DNA of 26,737 nucleotides, from assembly GCA_964551455.1 (NCBI GenBank), contig CAZKDA010000041.1, positions 1-26,737 of the forward strand. Direction: 5' to 3'. The position numbers and the translations under genes are program-made. The number at the start of each line of letters is the position of its first letter. Within the stretch, counting starts at the first letter, position 1. This DNA comes from JAHDHW01 sp964551455. Its GTDB lineage: Bacteria > Bacteroidota > Bacteroidia > Chitinophagales > Saprospiraceae. Shown piece by piece: positions 1-7,472 of this stretch. The notes beneath the pieces were generated by a model. The model did no database searches. It had not been told where the DNA came from and saw nothing but the letters and a program-made list of their open reading frames with translations.

Positions 1-416
1 GAAAAACCTTCGCGATCTTTGCGGTTAAGATTTTTGAATTTTTAGAAGTCCCCTTAATACTATTTATAAAAGTTGACGATTAATTCCCGATGGATCGGGA
101 TTGTGAAAATTATATTTCATAACAACGTTTTCGTGCGTTTAGCTTATAGAGGTTGTAGATTATTAAAAAAGCATTTTCTACCTTTGATGAACGACCCTGC
201 CTGTGTGCCCTTGAAGGCAGGTTTAGTTTCGACAGACAGGTTAAGTCCCGTCTATTACAAATTTTTGACCCGGATAAAAACCTGGCTTCCGGGCGTTTTG
301 GGTTTCGGGACAGGTCAAGACGATAGACACTAGACACTAGACAATAATACACCTAATCGAAGCAAATATCCCAACAAACATATACCCGATACCGGAAACC
401 GGATACCCGATCGAAT

Positions 417-440
417 CCCGCTTTTTGGAGAAAAAGCGGG
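417..440. repeat. Dispersed hairpin, copy 1 (CCCGCTTTTT...AAAAAGCGGG)
   Basis: The arms CCCGCTTTTT and AAAAAGCGGG pair around a short GGAG loop. Related hairpins with the same flanking text (acgaYgaaRtcggga to the right) occur at 4641-4664 and 26146-26169, so this is a dispersed intergenic element. It could act as a bidirectional terminator, but that is inference. Confidence 0.75.
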
Positions 441-457
441 ACGACGAAGTCGGGACA

Positions 458-527
458 CCCGAAACCCGATACCCGATACCCGATACCCGATACCCGACAC
501 CCGACACCCGATACCCGATACCCGATA
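458..527. repeat. Heptad tandem array, 10 copies of CCCGATA
   Basis: Ten uninterrupted 7-bp units fill exactly 70 bp: one CCCGAAA, seven CCCGATA and two adjacent CCCGACA. There are no spacers, so it is not a CRISPR. Because 21 bp equals three units, the minus strand reads as a spurious open frame repeating RVSGIGY, which should not be annotated as a protein. Related but less regular text continues upstream at about 383-412. Confidence 0.95.
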
Positions 528-609
528 CCGGAATCTACCCAACCATTTTGAAAAACAACTCGTGTATAGGGGTGAATCTAAAAAATTAAAATTTTAAAAA
601 TAATTTGAA

Positions 610-2679
610 ATGAAAAAAATCATACTCCCATTTGTACTGCTCTTCTGTGTGACCCAACTTTGGTCAAAACATTTTGAAAACAGCGTTGATACCATTTGTT
701 CCGTTACGGTATCTCAAGTGCCGGGCGCCTGGTGTTTGCAGGCAGTTGCTACCGGAACCGCTCCTTTTACTTATCTGTGGGAAAACGGAGACACTGGAGA
801 TACATTCTGTCCGAACAACAACACCGGCGGCACATTCTGCGTGACGATGGCCGACGCCAATGGCTGTACCGCCACCGCCTGCGGACAACTCGACCCCAAC
901 AACGGAAACAACTGCTCCGTGTGGATCGAAGAGGATTCCAGCGCAGTGAATTCAGGGACTTTACTCATTGCGCATCCTTCCGGCGAAGCGCCTTTTACCT
1001 ACACCTGGAACACCGGCGAACTGACCGAATCTATCGAAGTCTCGCAGCCCGGAACCTATTGTGTCACCATTACAGACAATGAAAATTGCGCTGCCAGCGC
1101 TTGCGTAGTCATTATTGACAACAACAACCCGAATTGTTCGGTCAACATCGAGCCTGCTCCCTCTGGCGCTTTGGTTGCTGTTGCCGGCGGCAATGCGCCC
1201 TTCACATACTCTTGGAATACCAATGAAAATACGGAAATGATTTTTCCGAATACCACTGGAAATTATTGTGTCACCATAACGGATGCCAACGGATGCCAGG
1301 CTAACGATTGTTACTTTTATACCGGCGGAAATCCCAACGACACATCTTGTTTCGTGGTTGTCACTCAAGTGCCCGGCGCCTGGTGCCTCCAAGCTACAGG
1401 TTATGGCACGGCTCCGTTTACTTATGTTTGGGAAAACGGAGATACTGATCCTGTTTTTTGTCCGGGCAACAACACCGGCGGCACATTCTGTGTGACGATG
1501 GCCGATGCCAACGGTTGCACCTCCACCGCCTGCGGAACACTGGGGAATAACAACCAGGATTCCTGTTGGGTGGAGATACTGCAAACCAACTCAGGCCTTT
1601 TTGCCAGTACCAATCCAGTCGGCGGTAATGCGGTGACTTACGCATGGAGCACCGGAGAAACTACTCAAAGCATTACTCCTCCCTTTCCCGGAACCTATTG
1701 TGTCACCATTACCACGGCAAATGGGTGTACGGCTGAAGATTGTATCGAAGCCAATTTCTCCGGACAAATCGTGGGAGTTACCATGATAGCAAACGATACC
1801 GTAAATATCGGCGCCACCGGCACCGCTTACCTCATCCAATACGATGCTGATGAAGGCACCCTCACGGCAGTGGACGAGGTGAATTTCCAGCAGGGTATCT
1901 TTATTTTTGACGATGTGCCTGCCGGCGAATACCTAGTGAAAGCCGCGCTGTCTCCCAACTCTCCTGAATATGAAAACTATTTTCCAACCTATTTCCATCA
2001 TGTATTGTGGTGGGATGAAGCTACGCCGGTCAATGTCTTAGTGAACGGGTCTCATTTTTTGCAAATGCAAATGGTGGAAGGTGATAATCCCGGCGGGCCT
2101 GGCTTCATCGGCGGCCTCGTGAGCGAGGGAGCTAATTTCTCCGGTGGCGCTGACCATCGCGGCGACGGCGACCCGCTGGAAAATGTGACCATGCTGTTGT
2201 TGGATCAAAATAACAACCCGGTCAGCCATACGCTCACGGATTCCGAAGGAGCTTATGGGTTTGACAACCTCGCCTGGGGAACCTACAAAGTTTATATCGA
2301 AATAACCGGAATCCCTCATGTGATGTACCTCGTAACTTTAAGCCCTGAAAATCCATCGGTTGAAAACCTCGATTTCATTGTGGATGATAACAGCGCCGCT
2401 ACCGTCAGCATCAAAGAATTGCTCGATGAAAGCAGCATCCGGATATTCCCAAATCCAACCAATGATCGTTTGCAGTTGCAAATGAATGTAGTAGAAAGCT
2501 CAGCGGTTGTATTTTCTCTGATGAGCCTGGATGGCAAAACCATCGATTCGGAAACCGTAGATGTATATCCCGGAGTTTACACCCACAGTTTTGATATGGA
2601 AAAATTGCCGGCTGGCATGTATTTTATCAACATCATCGACGGCAAAGAAACGATTTCGAGAAAGGTGATCAAAAAATAA
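610..2679 (+). CDS. Secreted SprB/PKD-repeat protein with T9SS sorting domain
   Basis: A 689-residue exported protein. Residues 1-19 (MKKIILPFVLLFCVTQLWS) form a signal peptide. From Cys30 to about residue 380 there are five SprB/PKD-like beta-sandwich repeats, each with a GxAPFTYxWxNG core and a closing CVTxxDxNGC motif. The first and fourth (from about residues 30 and 246) are near-copies, the others diverged. Around residues 510-590 is a carboxypeptidase-regulatory/Cna-B-like domain (TDSEGAYGFDNLAWGTYKV). The C-terminus (RIFPNPTNDRLQLQMN, LPAGMYFINI, final KVIKK) is a type A T9SS sorting domain, so the protein should cross the outer membrane by T9SS and be released or surface-anchored. Paired cysteines in each repeat suggest disulfides. 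The role is probably adhesion or gliding-related surface display; the ligand is unknown. The ATG at 610 follows an AT-rich leader. Confidence 0.9.
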   Translation: MKKIILPFVLLFCVTQLWSKHFENSVDTICSVTVSQVPGAWCLQAVATGTAPFTYLWENGDTGDTFCPNNNTGGTFCVTMADANGCTATACGQLDPNNGNNCSVWIEEDSSAVNSGTLLIAHPSGEAPFTYTWNTGELTESIEVSQPGTYCVTITDNENCAASACVVIIDNNNPNCSVNIEPAPSGALVAVAGGNAPFTYSWNTNENTEMIFPNTTGNYCVTITDANGCQANDCYFYTGGNPNDTSCFVVVTQVPGAWCLQATGYGTAPFTYVWENGDTDPVFCPGNNTGGTFCVTMADANGCTSTACGTLGNNNQDSCWVEILQTNSGLFASTNPVGGNAVTYAWSTGETTQSITPPFPGTYCVTITTANGCTAEDCIEANFSGQIVGVTMIANDTVNIGATGTAYLIQYDADEGTLTAVDEVNFQQGIFIFDDVPAGEYLVKAALSPNSPEYENYFPTYFHHVLWWDEATPVNVLVNGSHFLQMQMVEGDNPGGPGFIGGLVSEGANFSGGADHRGDGDPLENVTMLLLDQNNNPVSHTLTDSEGAYGFDNLAWGTYKVYIEITGIPHVMYLVTLSPENPSVENLDFIVDDNSAATVSIKELLDESSIRIFPNPTNDRLQLQMNVVESSAVVFSLMSLDGKTIDSETVDVYPGVYTHSFDMEKLPAGMYFINIIDGKETISRKVIKK

Positions 2680-2714
2680 TTCCGATTTGTCGGGACACAT
2701 ACTCGTAGGGAAAG

Positions 2715-2748
2715 GGCCGGCTTGTATCAAGTCGGCCTCCTTTCAATT
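2715..2748 (+). terminator. Probable intrinsic terminator after the T9SS adhesin gene
   Basis: The arms GGCCGGCTTG (2715-2724) and CAAGTCGGCC (2728-2737) pair at 9 of 10 positions around a TAT loop. A T-rich run follows. It lies 36 bp past the adhesin stop codon and before the sigma-factor gene, so the two are probably separate transcription units. Confidence 0.6.
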
Positions 2749-2771
2749 TTCAGTGGTATTGCTTTTTCGTA

Positions 2772-3338
2772 GTGATGAAAATAAACCAACAACTTTTAAA
2801 AGATTGTATGAATGGCGACCGGAGGGGACAGTTCCAGCTTTACAAAAGTTGTTTTAACCTCCTGATGGGTGTGTGTATTCGTTATAAAAAAAATGAAGAA
2901 GATGCAGCAGCGGTTTTAAATGCAGGCTTTTTAAAAATCCTGAACAACCTCGACAAGTACAAAACCGAAACCCCCTTTGAAGCCTGGGCCAGGCGCATCA
3001 TGATCAACACCATTATAGACGATTTCAGAAAAAACAGAAAAGTAAAAGAATTGATCGAGCATACCGATTTTACGGACACAGAAACTTTCGGCGACCTGGT
3101 GGATTACAATATTGCCGACCAGCTTTTTGATGCGGAACAACTGGAAGGATTCATCCGGCAACTCCCCTCCGTCAGCCGGAAAGTTTTTAACCTCTCCGTG
3201 ATCGACGGATATTCCCACAAAGAGATCAGCGAAATGCTGGGCATGTCGGAAGGGACTTCAAAATGGCACCTTTCTTCGGCCAGGAAAAAAATCCGCGATA
3301 TGTTGCAAAAAGTGATCAATGCTTCAAAAGTCATTTGA
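2772..3338 (+). CDS. ECF-like sigma-70 family RNA polymerase sigma factor
   Basis: About 188 residues, the usual size of an extracytoplasmic-function sigma factor. Region 2 spans roughly residues 12-92, including the DAAAVLNAGFLKILNNLDKY segment and the ARRIMINTIIDDFRKN helix for -10 recognition. Region 4 (about 125-182) carries the helix-turn-helix LSVIDGYSHKEISEMLGMSEGTSKWHLSSARKKI. The frame opens with GTG at 2772 directly followed by ATG at 2775; either could be used and the products differ by one residue. The downstream membrane gene begins 2 nt after the stop codon, an arrangement typical of a sigma factor and its membrane regulator. The regulon cannot be told from the sequence. Confidence 0.93.
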   Translation: MMKINQQLLKDCMNGDRRGQFQLYKSCFNLLMGVCIRYKKNEEDAAAVLNAGFLKILNNLDKYKTETPFEAWARRIMINTIIDDFRKNRKVKELIEHTDFTDTETFGDLVDYNIADQLFDAEQLEGFIRQLPSVSRKVFNLSVIDGYSHKEISEMLGMSEGTSKWHLSSARKKIRDMLQKVINASKVI

Positions 3339-3340
3339 AT

Positions 3341-4618
3341 ATGAATAACCTGGATAAATTTTTCAACAAAAAGCTCCAAAACAGGGAGTTCGGGTTTAAA
3401 GATGAATATTGGAAAGATGCCGAACGCCTGATCCTCGAAGACGAAGCGCGGCGGAAGCGCGGCGGCTATTTCCGGCTGTTGAGCCTGGCGGCGCTGCTGC
3501 TCGTTGGCGGATTGATCGTTTGGCTTGGATCATGGAAACCCGGAACACAAAACCCAACGCCTGCTTCATCCGCTGAATTGCAGGCAATTCCCGCTGAGGG
3601 GCATTCCAAAACCCTTGTTGATCCGGCTGTAAAAAGTAAAAACGATAATAATTCCACTATTAATAAAGGTGATGCTTCAAACCAGGCCGATGACGAGCGT
3701 TTAACCCCGACATCCGAAAAGGCAAATGAGCGAAGCCGTGTTTCAACACTAGCAAAACCGAAATCCGACACCAGCCAGGAAAAATTCGCGAAAGAACTCA
3801 CACCTCCTGAAAAGCCGGTTTTATCTGAAACCGTTTTAAAAAATATTTTTGAAAATGCGGCAGAATCAGATGCTACTGAATCTGCTGAAAAGCCCGACGT
3901 GAAAGCCGTCCCTTTGCTCGAACCAATCGCGGGAAGGTGGGATAATTTGGAAAATCCTGCACCGCTGATGCCAAAGAAAATAAGCATCCCAAAACCCAGG
4001 TCATTCAGAATTGGTCTGACTGCTGCGGCTTTGTTCTATCCTTCAAAAAATAATTCAACGACGCTTACAGGAGCCGGTTTCGGGGTCATCGGAGAATATA
4101 AATTGCTCAACGCCCTGAGTCTCAATGCGGAATTGTTGTACACCCTCGTTGACGGTAACTTCGGCGCTACGTCACAGACCACACATACTATTTATGGCTT
4201 TGGCAAAAAAGAAATTGAATACCGTTTGAAACCCGAAACAATGCATTTTGTCGAGTTGCCGGTTTATCTGCGATACAGATTTGGAAAGCACGGCATCGAG
4301 GGTGGAGCGACGCTGGCATACCTTGCCGGCCTTCGCGGTAGCATTGAAAAACAAACGAGCTTGTATCCCTGGGAAAGACCTGATGATGGCTCAATTCCCA
4401 CGGAAACCCACAAAGCCGGATGGATCGCAAAGAATGATTTCAACACCTTCAGCTTTCATTTGAATCTGGGTTACCGGTATTTTCCGAATCAGAAGTTTGC
4501 GCTCGGTTTGCGCTCGGGCTATCGCTTAGGCGATTTGCTGAAAAGCAACGCGCAACAATTTTCCGGATCAGAGCCGCTGTATTTCAATCTGTCAGCGAGT
4601 TGGTATTTTATGAAATGA
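3341..4618 (+). CDS. Anti-sigma-like membrane protein fused to outer-membrane beta-barrel
   Basis: The frame is open from an ATG at 3263, but that overlaps the sigma gene by 76 nt. The ATG at 3341, 2 nt after the sigma stop, gives a better 425-residue protein starting MNNLDKFFNKKLQNREFGF. Residues 1-43 are charged and cytoplasmic-like, and about 44-63 (FRLLSLAALLLVGGLIVWLG) form one transmembrane helix. Residues 65-215 are a Ser/Thr/Glu/Lys-rich, probably disordered linker. From about 219 (FRIGLTAAALFYPS) to the end is a PorT/OMP_b-brl-type barrel with alternating strands such as HFVELPVYLRYRFGKHGIEGG and a terminal aromatic strand (FNLSASWYF). The most likely job is to hold the sigma factor at the inner membrane. 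Anti-sigma function is inferred from position and topology; no zinc-binding anti-sigma motif is visible. Confidence 0.8.
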   Translation: MNNLDKFFNKKLQNREFGFKDEYWKDAERLILEDEARRKRGGYFRLLSLAALLLVGGLIVWLGSWKPGTQNPTPASSAELQAIPAEGHSKTLVDPAVKSKNDNNSTINKGDASNQADDERLTPTSEKANERSRVSTLAKPKSDTSQEKFAKELTPPEKPVLSETVLKNIFENAAESDATESAEKPDVKAVPLLEPIAGRWDNLENPAPLMPKKISIPKPRSFRIGLTAAALFYPSKNNSTTLTGAGFGVIGEYKLLNALSLNAELLYTLVDGNFGATSQTTHTIYGFGKKEIEYRLKPETMHFVELPVYLRYRFGKHGIEGGATLAYLAGLRGSIEKQTSLYPWERPDDGSIPTETHKAGWIAKNDFNTFSFHLNLGYRYFPNQKFALGLRSGYRLGDLLKSNAQQFSGSEPLYFNLSASWYFMK

Positions 4619-4640
4619 TGAATGTCGAAGCGTAGCGAAT

Positions 4641-4664
4641 CCCGCTTTTTCGAGAAAAAGCGGG
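4641..4664. repeat. Dispersed hairpin, copy 2
   Basis: CCCGCTTTTT and AAAAAGCGGG pair perfectly around TCGA-like loop bases (CGAG). The flanks resemble the copy at 26146: right-hand text acgatgaaatcgggaatgaa followed by tgataaat is the same in both. The hairpin starts 23 nt after the beta-barrel gene stop, so it may also terminate that transcript. Confidence 0.75.
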
Positions 4665-4810
4665 ACGATGAAATCGGGAATGAATGATAAATGGGGTAAT
4701 TAAGTTGATTGGGTTATTAAGTTATTAAGTTGATTAAGTTATTGGTTATTAGGTTATTAGCAACTATCAACTTCCCGACCACGCCGCTAGCGTGGCAGGC
4801 TTAAACAAAT

Positions 4811-4866
4811 CAACAAATTAGCAAATTAGCAAATTAGCAAATTAGCAAATCAACAAATTAACAAAT
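4811..4866. repeat. Octad tandem array, 7 copies of YARCAAAT
   Basis: Seven contiguous 8-bp units: CAACAAAT, four TAGCAAAT, CAACAAAT, TAACAAAT. The array ends 17 bp before the lipoprotein start codon, so it lies inside or next to the promoter or leader of that gene. Copy-number change could alter expression, but this is inference. Confidence 0.92.
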
Positions 4867-4883
4867 TTTTACCATCAAGATAT

Positions 4884-6032
4884 ATGAAAAGCTCTGGATT
4901 ATATTTTTACGTTTTGATTTCCGTCCTGGCGCTATCCTGCCGCCCGGAAGCCTTGCCACCTGTGGAAACCGGCCAGCCGGTGTTTTCATTTTCCGGCGGA
5001 GGGGTGGACATTACAGCCGGCGAAGAGGATTTTTACCTTTTTACGGATTATCAAAAAGACGCTTCCAATGTGTACAGCTTCATCGCACGCTTTGCCAAAA
5101 CCAGCGATTGTGCAACTGATTGCGAGGAAGAATTGGTCATTGAAATCCGCGATGTGCAACAAACTTTCGGTTTTGGAACCGTCGATATCGATAATGCGCT
5201 GCATGTTGGAAGTTACGATTACACCATTGCAAATCCCCCGGTTTCGAACAACCTGGTGATCGTCGATTTTACGGCGGAGCCTGAAGGGACGGGGCCTTTT
5301 ATTTATAGTTGGACAACCCATTTTAATAATAGCATTGACACCTTTACCACTTCAAACCCTGCCTACAGTCGAACCTTTGATACCAACCTGAACATTTCTT
5401 TCGCCAATGTTTGCCTGGCTATTCAAAACAACTTCGATTGCGAAATGGAATATTGCAATACTATTTTTCTTCAAAACAACAATGCGGGCTGCAAGGCGGA
5501 TTTCCAGGTTTTTAATTCCCCCGCTTCTGTGATGACTCTGGAAGCCGACACTACCGGCGGCGTACCCCCATTTACCTATAATTGGAGTAACGGCGCAACC
5601 ACCTCATCGATCACCCAACCACACAACGGCGGCGTGGATCAAACGTTTTGTCTCACCATCACGGACGGGACCGGATGTTCTGATGAAATTTGCAAGGCGA
5701 TCAAAATCGTACAAGGGACAGTCACACCACAGGTTTGTGCTTCGCGTTTTCAATATGAAAAATCCTTCTCGTCTGACAACCCTGATTCCCTTCAGTTGAA
5801 AACAGTCCTGATCCGTTACGTCGATCCCGGCGATCAGGAATTCCGCTCCGATCTTCTTCCCCAATCCAACACCGATTTTTTCACGATCACCGAAGTAGGG
5901 GATTATGAATTGAATGAAAATGGCGATAAAACCAAAAAGCTCAAAATTTCCGGCAGTTGCCGGCTTTACCATGAAAATGGCAATTCTATCGACCTTCCAT
6001 TTGAAGGCGTTATCGCTGTGGCTTATCCGTAG
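4884..6032 (+). CDS. Lipoprotein with SprB-like repeat domains
   Basis: 382 residues. The N-terminus MKSSGLYFYVLISVLALSC ends in a lipobox (LALS-C19), predicting lipidation and attachment to the outer membrane. About residues 125-195 form a degenerate SprB/PKD-like repeat (GTGPFIYSWTTHFNNS ... VCLAIQNNFDCEMEYC). Residues about 202-274 form a clear one (TTGGVPPFTYNWSNGATTSS ... FCLTITDGTGCSDEIC). A C-terminal region of about 100 residues is unrecognised. The repeats match those in the T9SS adhesin at 610-2679 and the large protein at 21686-24811. No T9SS sorting domain is present. Function unknown; surface structural or adhesion role inferred. The start is fixed by the signal peptide. Confidence 0.85.
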   Translation: MKSSGLYFYVLISVLALSCRPEALPPVETGQPVFSFSGGGVDITAGEEDFYLFTDYQKDASNVYSFIARFAKTSDCATDCEEELVIEIRDVQQTFGFGTVDIDNALHVGSYDYTIANPPVSNNLVIVDFTAEPEGTGPFIYSWTTHFNNSIDTFTTSNPAYSRTFDTNLNISFANVCLAIQNNFDCEMEYCNTIFLQNNNAGCKADFQVFNSPASVMTLEADTTGGVPPFTYNWSNGATTSSITQPHNGGVDQTFCLTITDGTGCSDEICKAIKIVQGTVTPQVCASRFQYEKSFSSDNPDSLQLKTVLIRYVDPGDQEFRSDLLPQSNTDFFTITEVGDYELNENGDKTKKLKISGSCRLYHENGNSIDLPFEGVIAVAYP

Positions 6033-6043
6033 ATTGGTAGTTC

Positions 6044-6057
6044 CCCGACAAGTCGGG
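6044..6057. repeat. Short palindrome CCCGAC-AA-GTCGGG
   Basis: A perfect 6+6 hairpin just after the lipoprotein stop codon. The same TCCCGA...TCGGGA style of palindrome is seen at 85-100 and 26112-26131, so it belongs to a dispersed family. A terminator role is possible but there is no T-run. Confidence 0.55.
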
Positions 6058-6094
6058 ATACGATGTGGTTCATAGTTTGTATTGTGAAATCTGG

Positions 6095-6102
6095 TAACTT
6101 TG
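6095..6102 (+). promoter_or_regulatory. Candidate -7 box (TAACTTTG) for the small membrane protein
   Basis: It matches the Bacteroidota -7 consensus TAnnTTTG and lies 25 bp before the ATG at 6127. A TTTG at 6076-6079 is a possible -33 element, but its 15-bp spacing is shorter than usual. Confidence 0.5.
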
Positions 6103-6126
6103 CCCTGGAAACCACAATCTAAATGA

Positions 6127-6588
6127 ATGCGAAACTACCAGACTCTCGATGAAGAATTTGAAACGGGATTGAACATTTCGGCGAACATGCGCGAATCGCT
6201 GCGCCAAATTGCGAGATGGGCATATTTCCTCTCTGTACTGGGTTTTATCCTAGTTGGGTTTATCATTGGCATCGCCATTTTTTCGGGAACTTTACTGGGG
6301 GTGGTTTTGAATGAAATGCAGGAAGAATTTCCGGGAATCATCAACACATTGTTCATCACGGTTATCTACCTGTTCATTGCATTGATTTCTTTTTTCCCTG
6401 TGCTTTTTCTTTACCGTTTTTCTGTAAAAACAAAAAATGCGCTGCGTACCGACAACCGGACTTATCTCGAAAGCGCTTTGAAAAACCTGAAATCTCACTA
6501 TAAATTTATCGGATTCCTTGCGCTGGCTTTGATCGGAGTATATGCGCTTTTGATCTTTTTGATCATCATAGCCAGCATCAGCAATTGA
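6127..6588 (+). CDS. Small three-helix membrane protein (DUF5362-like)
   Basis: 153 residues with three hydrophobic helices at about 36-58 (LSVLGFILVGFIIGIAIFSG), 75-97 (FITVIYLFIALISFFPVLFL) and 127-149 (FIGFLALALIGVYALLIFLI). The soluble N-terminus contains the MRESLRQIARWAYFLSVLGF segment. Size and pattern recall the DUF5362 family of uncharacterised Bacteroidota membrane proteins, a memory-based match that needs a profile search. The role is unknown. A -7 box 25 bp upstream suggests its own transcript. The ATG at 6127 is the first plausible start in frame. Confidence 0.75.
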   Translation: MRNYQTLDEEFETGLNISANMRESLRQIARWAYFLSVLGFILVGFIIGIAIFSGTLLGVVLNEMQEEFPGIINTLFITVIYLFIALISFFPVLFLYRFSVKTKNALRTDNRTYLESALKNLKSHYKFIGFLALALIGVYALLIFLIIIASISN

Positions 6589-6636
6589 AAAAACTCAGTA
6601 CTTTGTAAACTAAATAAATTAATAAAACGTGGTTTT

Positions 6637-6710
6637 GAACTCACCCCCTACCTTCGCTTCGCTCGGTTTCCCCCTCTCTTGCAAGAGAGGGGGATCAAGG
6701 GGGTGAGTTC
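6637..6710. repeat. Large intergenic hairpin repeat
   Basis: The outer arms GAACTCACCCCC (6637-6648) and GGGGGTGAGTTC (6699-6710) are perfect inverse copies. Inside is a 24-bp perfect palindrome at 6670-6693 with arms CCCCCTCTCTT and AAGAGAGGGGG. It sits between the ends of two convergent genes, 6127-6588 (plus) and 6754-7311 (minus), and may serve as a two-way terminator. Very similar text is, from memory, common between genes in many Bacteroidota. Confidence 0.85.
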
Positions 6711-6753
6711 GAAATGGAAAATCAAATGTCAAAAAACTTACTTTACAAAGTAC

Positions 6754-7311
6754 TCAGATATAATAATTCCGGATGATCCGCTGGATTTGCTTCTGGTGGC
6801 GGTCGAAATGTTGTTCGAAAAAACGCAACATCCCGTAAATTGTTATCCTGCCTACGAAAGGATGTTTGTAAACCTCTTTTTTCAGCAGATCAGGTGGGAG
6901 CTTGTGGAGAAATTCCTGTAATTCAGATCGCTGGCTTTTCCAATCCTGTGCGGTCTTCCAGAAGGAAGCATGAGCAGGCAGCTTGTCGCCGCTGATAAAA
7001 TCCGGCGCTTTTCGTTTCAACGGCGATCCGAGATAAGTTCCGAGCGCCAACTCGCGCAAAGCGGCCTTTACGCCTGCATCTTTCAATTCCGGGTTGAAGC
7101 TGATCTTTTTCTTAACGTAATTCATTGATCCGGCTTCTGACAGCATCAGGTGGTGCATGATCTGGATGACAGACCATTTGTCCTCAGCAGGTTTTCTGTT
7201 GAGCTGAACTTCCGAATAAACTTTTAGCGTCTTGAGCAATTGGATCAACTTGTCATCCAATCTTTTTATTTGCTTTTCAAGCCTGGGGTCGATGCCGGTG
7301 GTGTGGATCAT
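6754..7311 (-). CDS. DinB-like superfamily protein
   Basis: 185 residues, the usual size of a DinB/YfiT-type four-helix bundle. Family signs are EDKWSVIQIMHHLMLSE (His53-His54 in the first conserved helix) and the C-terminal FFEQHFDRHQKQIQRI, where His168 and His172 give the H-x3-H usual for the metal site of this fold. Many members bind a divalent metal and some are thiol-dependent transferases; the substrate here cannot be inferred. Despite the name there is no link to the DinB DNA polymerase. It stands alone on the minus strand, divergent from the amidohydrolase gene, with a 161-bp shared spacer. Confidence 0.85.
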   Translation of the reverse strand: MIHTTGIDPRLEKQIKRLDDKLIQLLKTLKVYSEVQLNRKPAEDKWSVIQIMHHLMLSEAGSMNYVKKKISFNPELKDAGVKAALRELALGTYLGSPLKRKAPDFISGDKLPAHASFWKTAQDWKSQRSELQEFLHKLPPDLLKKEVYKHPFVGRITIYGMLRFFEQHFDRHQKQIQRIIRNYYI

Positions 7312-7472
7312 TGTACTTTGGTGTTACTCATCAAGTTACAAATATTGTAATTTTTTGAATTTCTGATACGCTTTCTACGGCAAAAGTTTCGGCTTATTTT
7401 AGAAATAATTCTATTTTCGGAACTGAAAAAAATAAGTTGCAGATCCTACTATTGAAATAAAATTTTTGACAA

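Larger units (their letters stand above)
1..609. other. Non-coding repeat-rich spacer
   Basis: No convincing gene lies here. The longest open frames are short, have no recognisable protein features, and overlap repeats. Visible elements are a perfect 7+7 palindrome (TCCCGAT-GG-ATCGGGA, 85-100), a loose inverted repeat built on CCTGCC/GGCAGG near 198-223, three TAGACAC-type heptads (324-344), a hairpin at 417-440 and a ten-copy heptad array at 458-527. The AT-rich stretch 575-609 leads into the adhesin gene and probably holds its promoter and leader, although no perfect TAnnTTTG box was found there. Confidence 0.7.
4619..4883. other. Repeat-filled spacer before the lipoprotein gene
   Basis: No gene seen. 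It holds the second copy of the CCCGCTTTTT hairpin (4641-4664), degenerate GGTTATTA/AGTTATTA octads (about 4700-4760), an imperfect GC-rich inverted repeat (CCACGCCGCTAGCGTGG, 4779-4795) and the clean octad array at 4811-4866. The AGCGGCGTGGT text (minus strand, 4778-4788) recurs at 21402-21412. Confidence 0.7.

Noticed and set aside
73..333. Open frame of 86 codons on the plus strand
   Set aside because: It covers a palindrome and intergenic repeats, has no domain or signal features, and is overlapped by an equally poor frame on the other strand.
458..527. Possible CRISPR array
   Set aside because: Units are 7 bp with no spacers, and no cas gene is in the window. The same holds for the arrays at 4811-4866, 20918-20945 and 26035-26083.
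330..542. Minus-strand frame encoding a RVSGIGY-repeat peptide
   Set aside because: It is produced by the CCCGATA heptad array; 21 bp is three heptads, so the frame stays open by arithmetic.
961..1584. 207-codon frame antisense to the T9SS adhesin
   Set aside because: It is a shadow of the repetitive, GC-richer adhesin coding sequence.
3263..3340. Longer start for the beta-barrel protein
   Set aside because: It overlaps region 4 of the sigma factor by 76 nt, while the ATG at 3341 sits 2 nt after the sigma stop.
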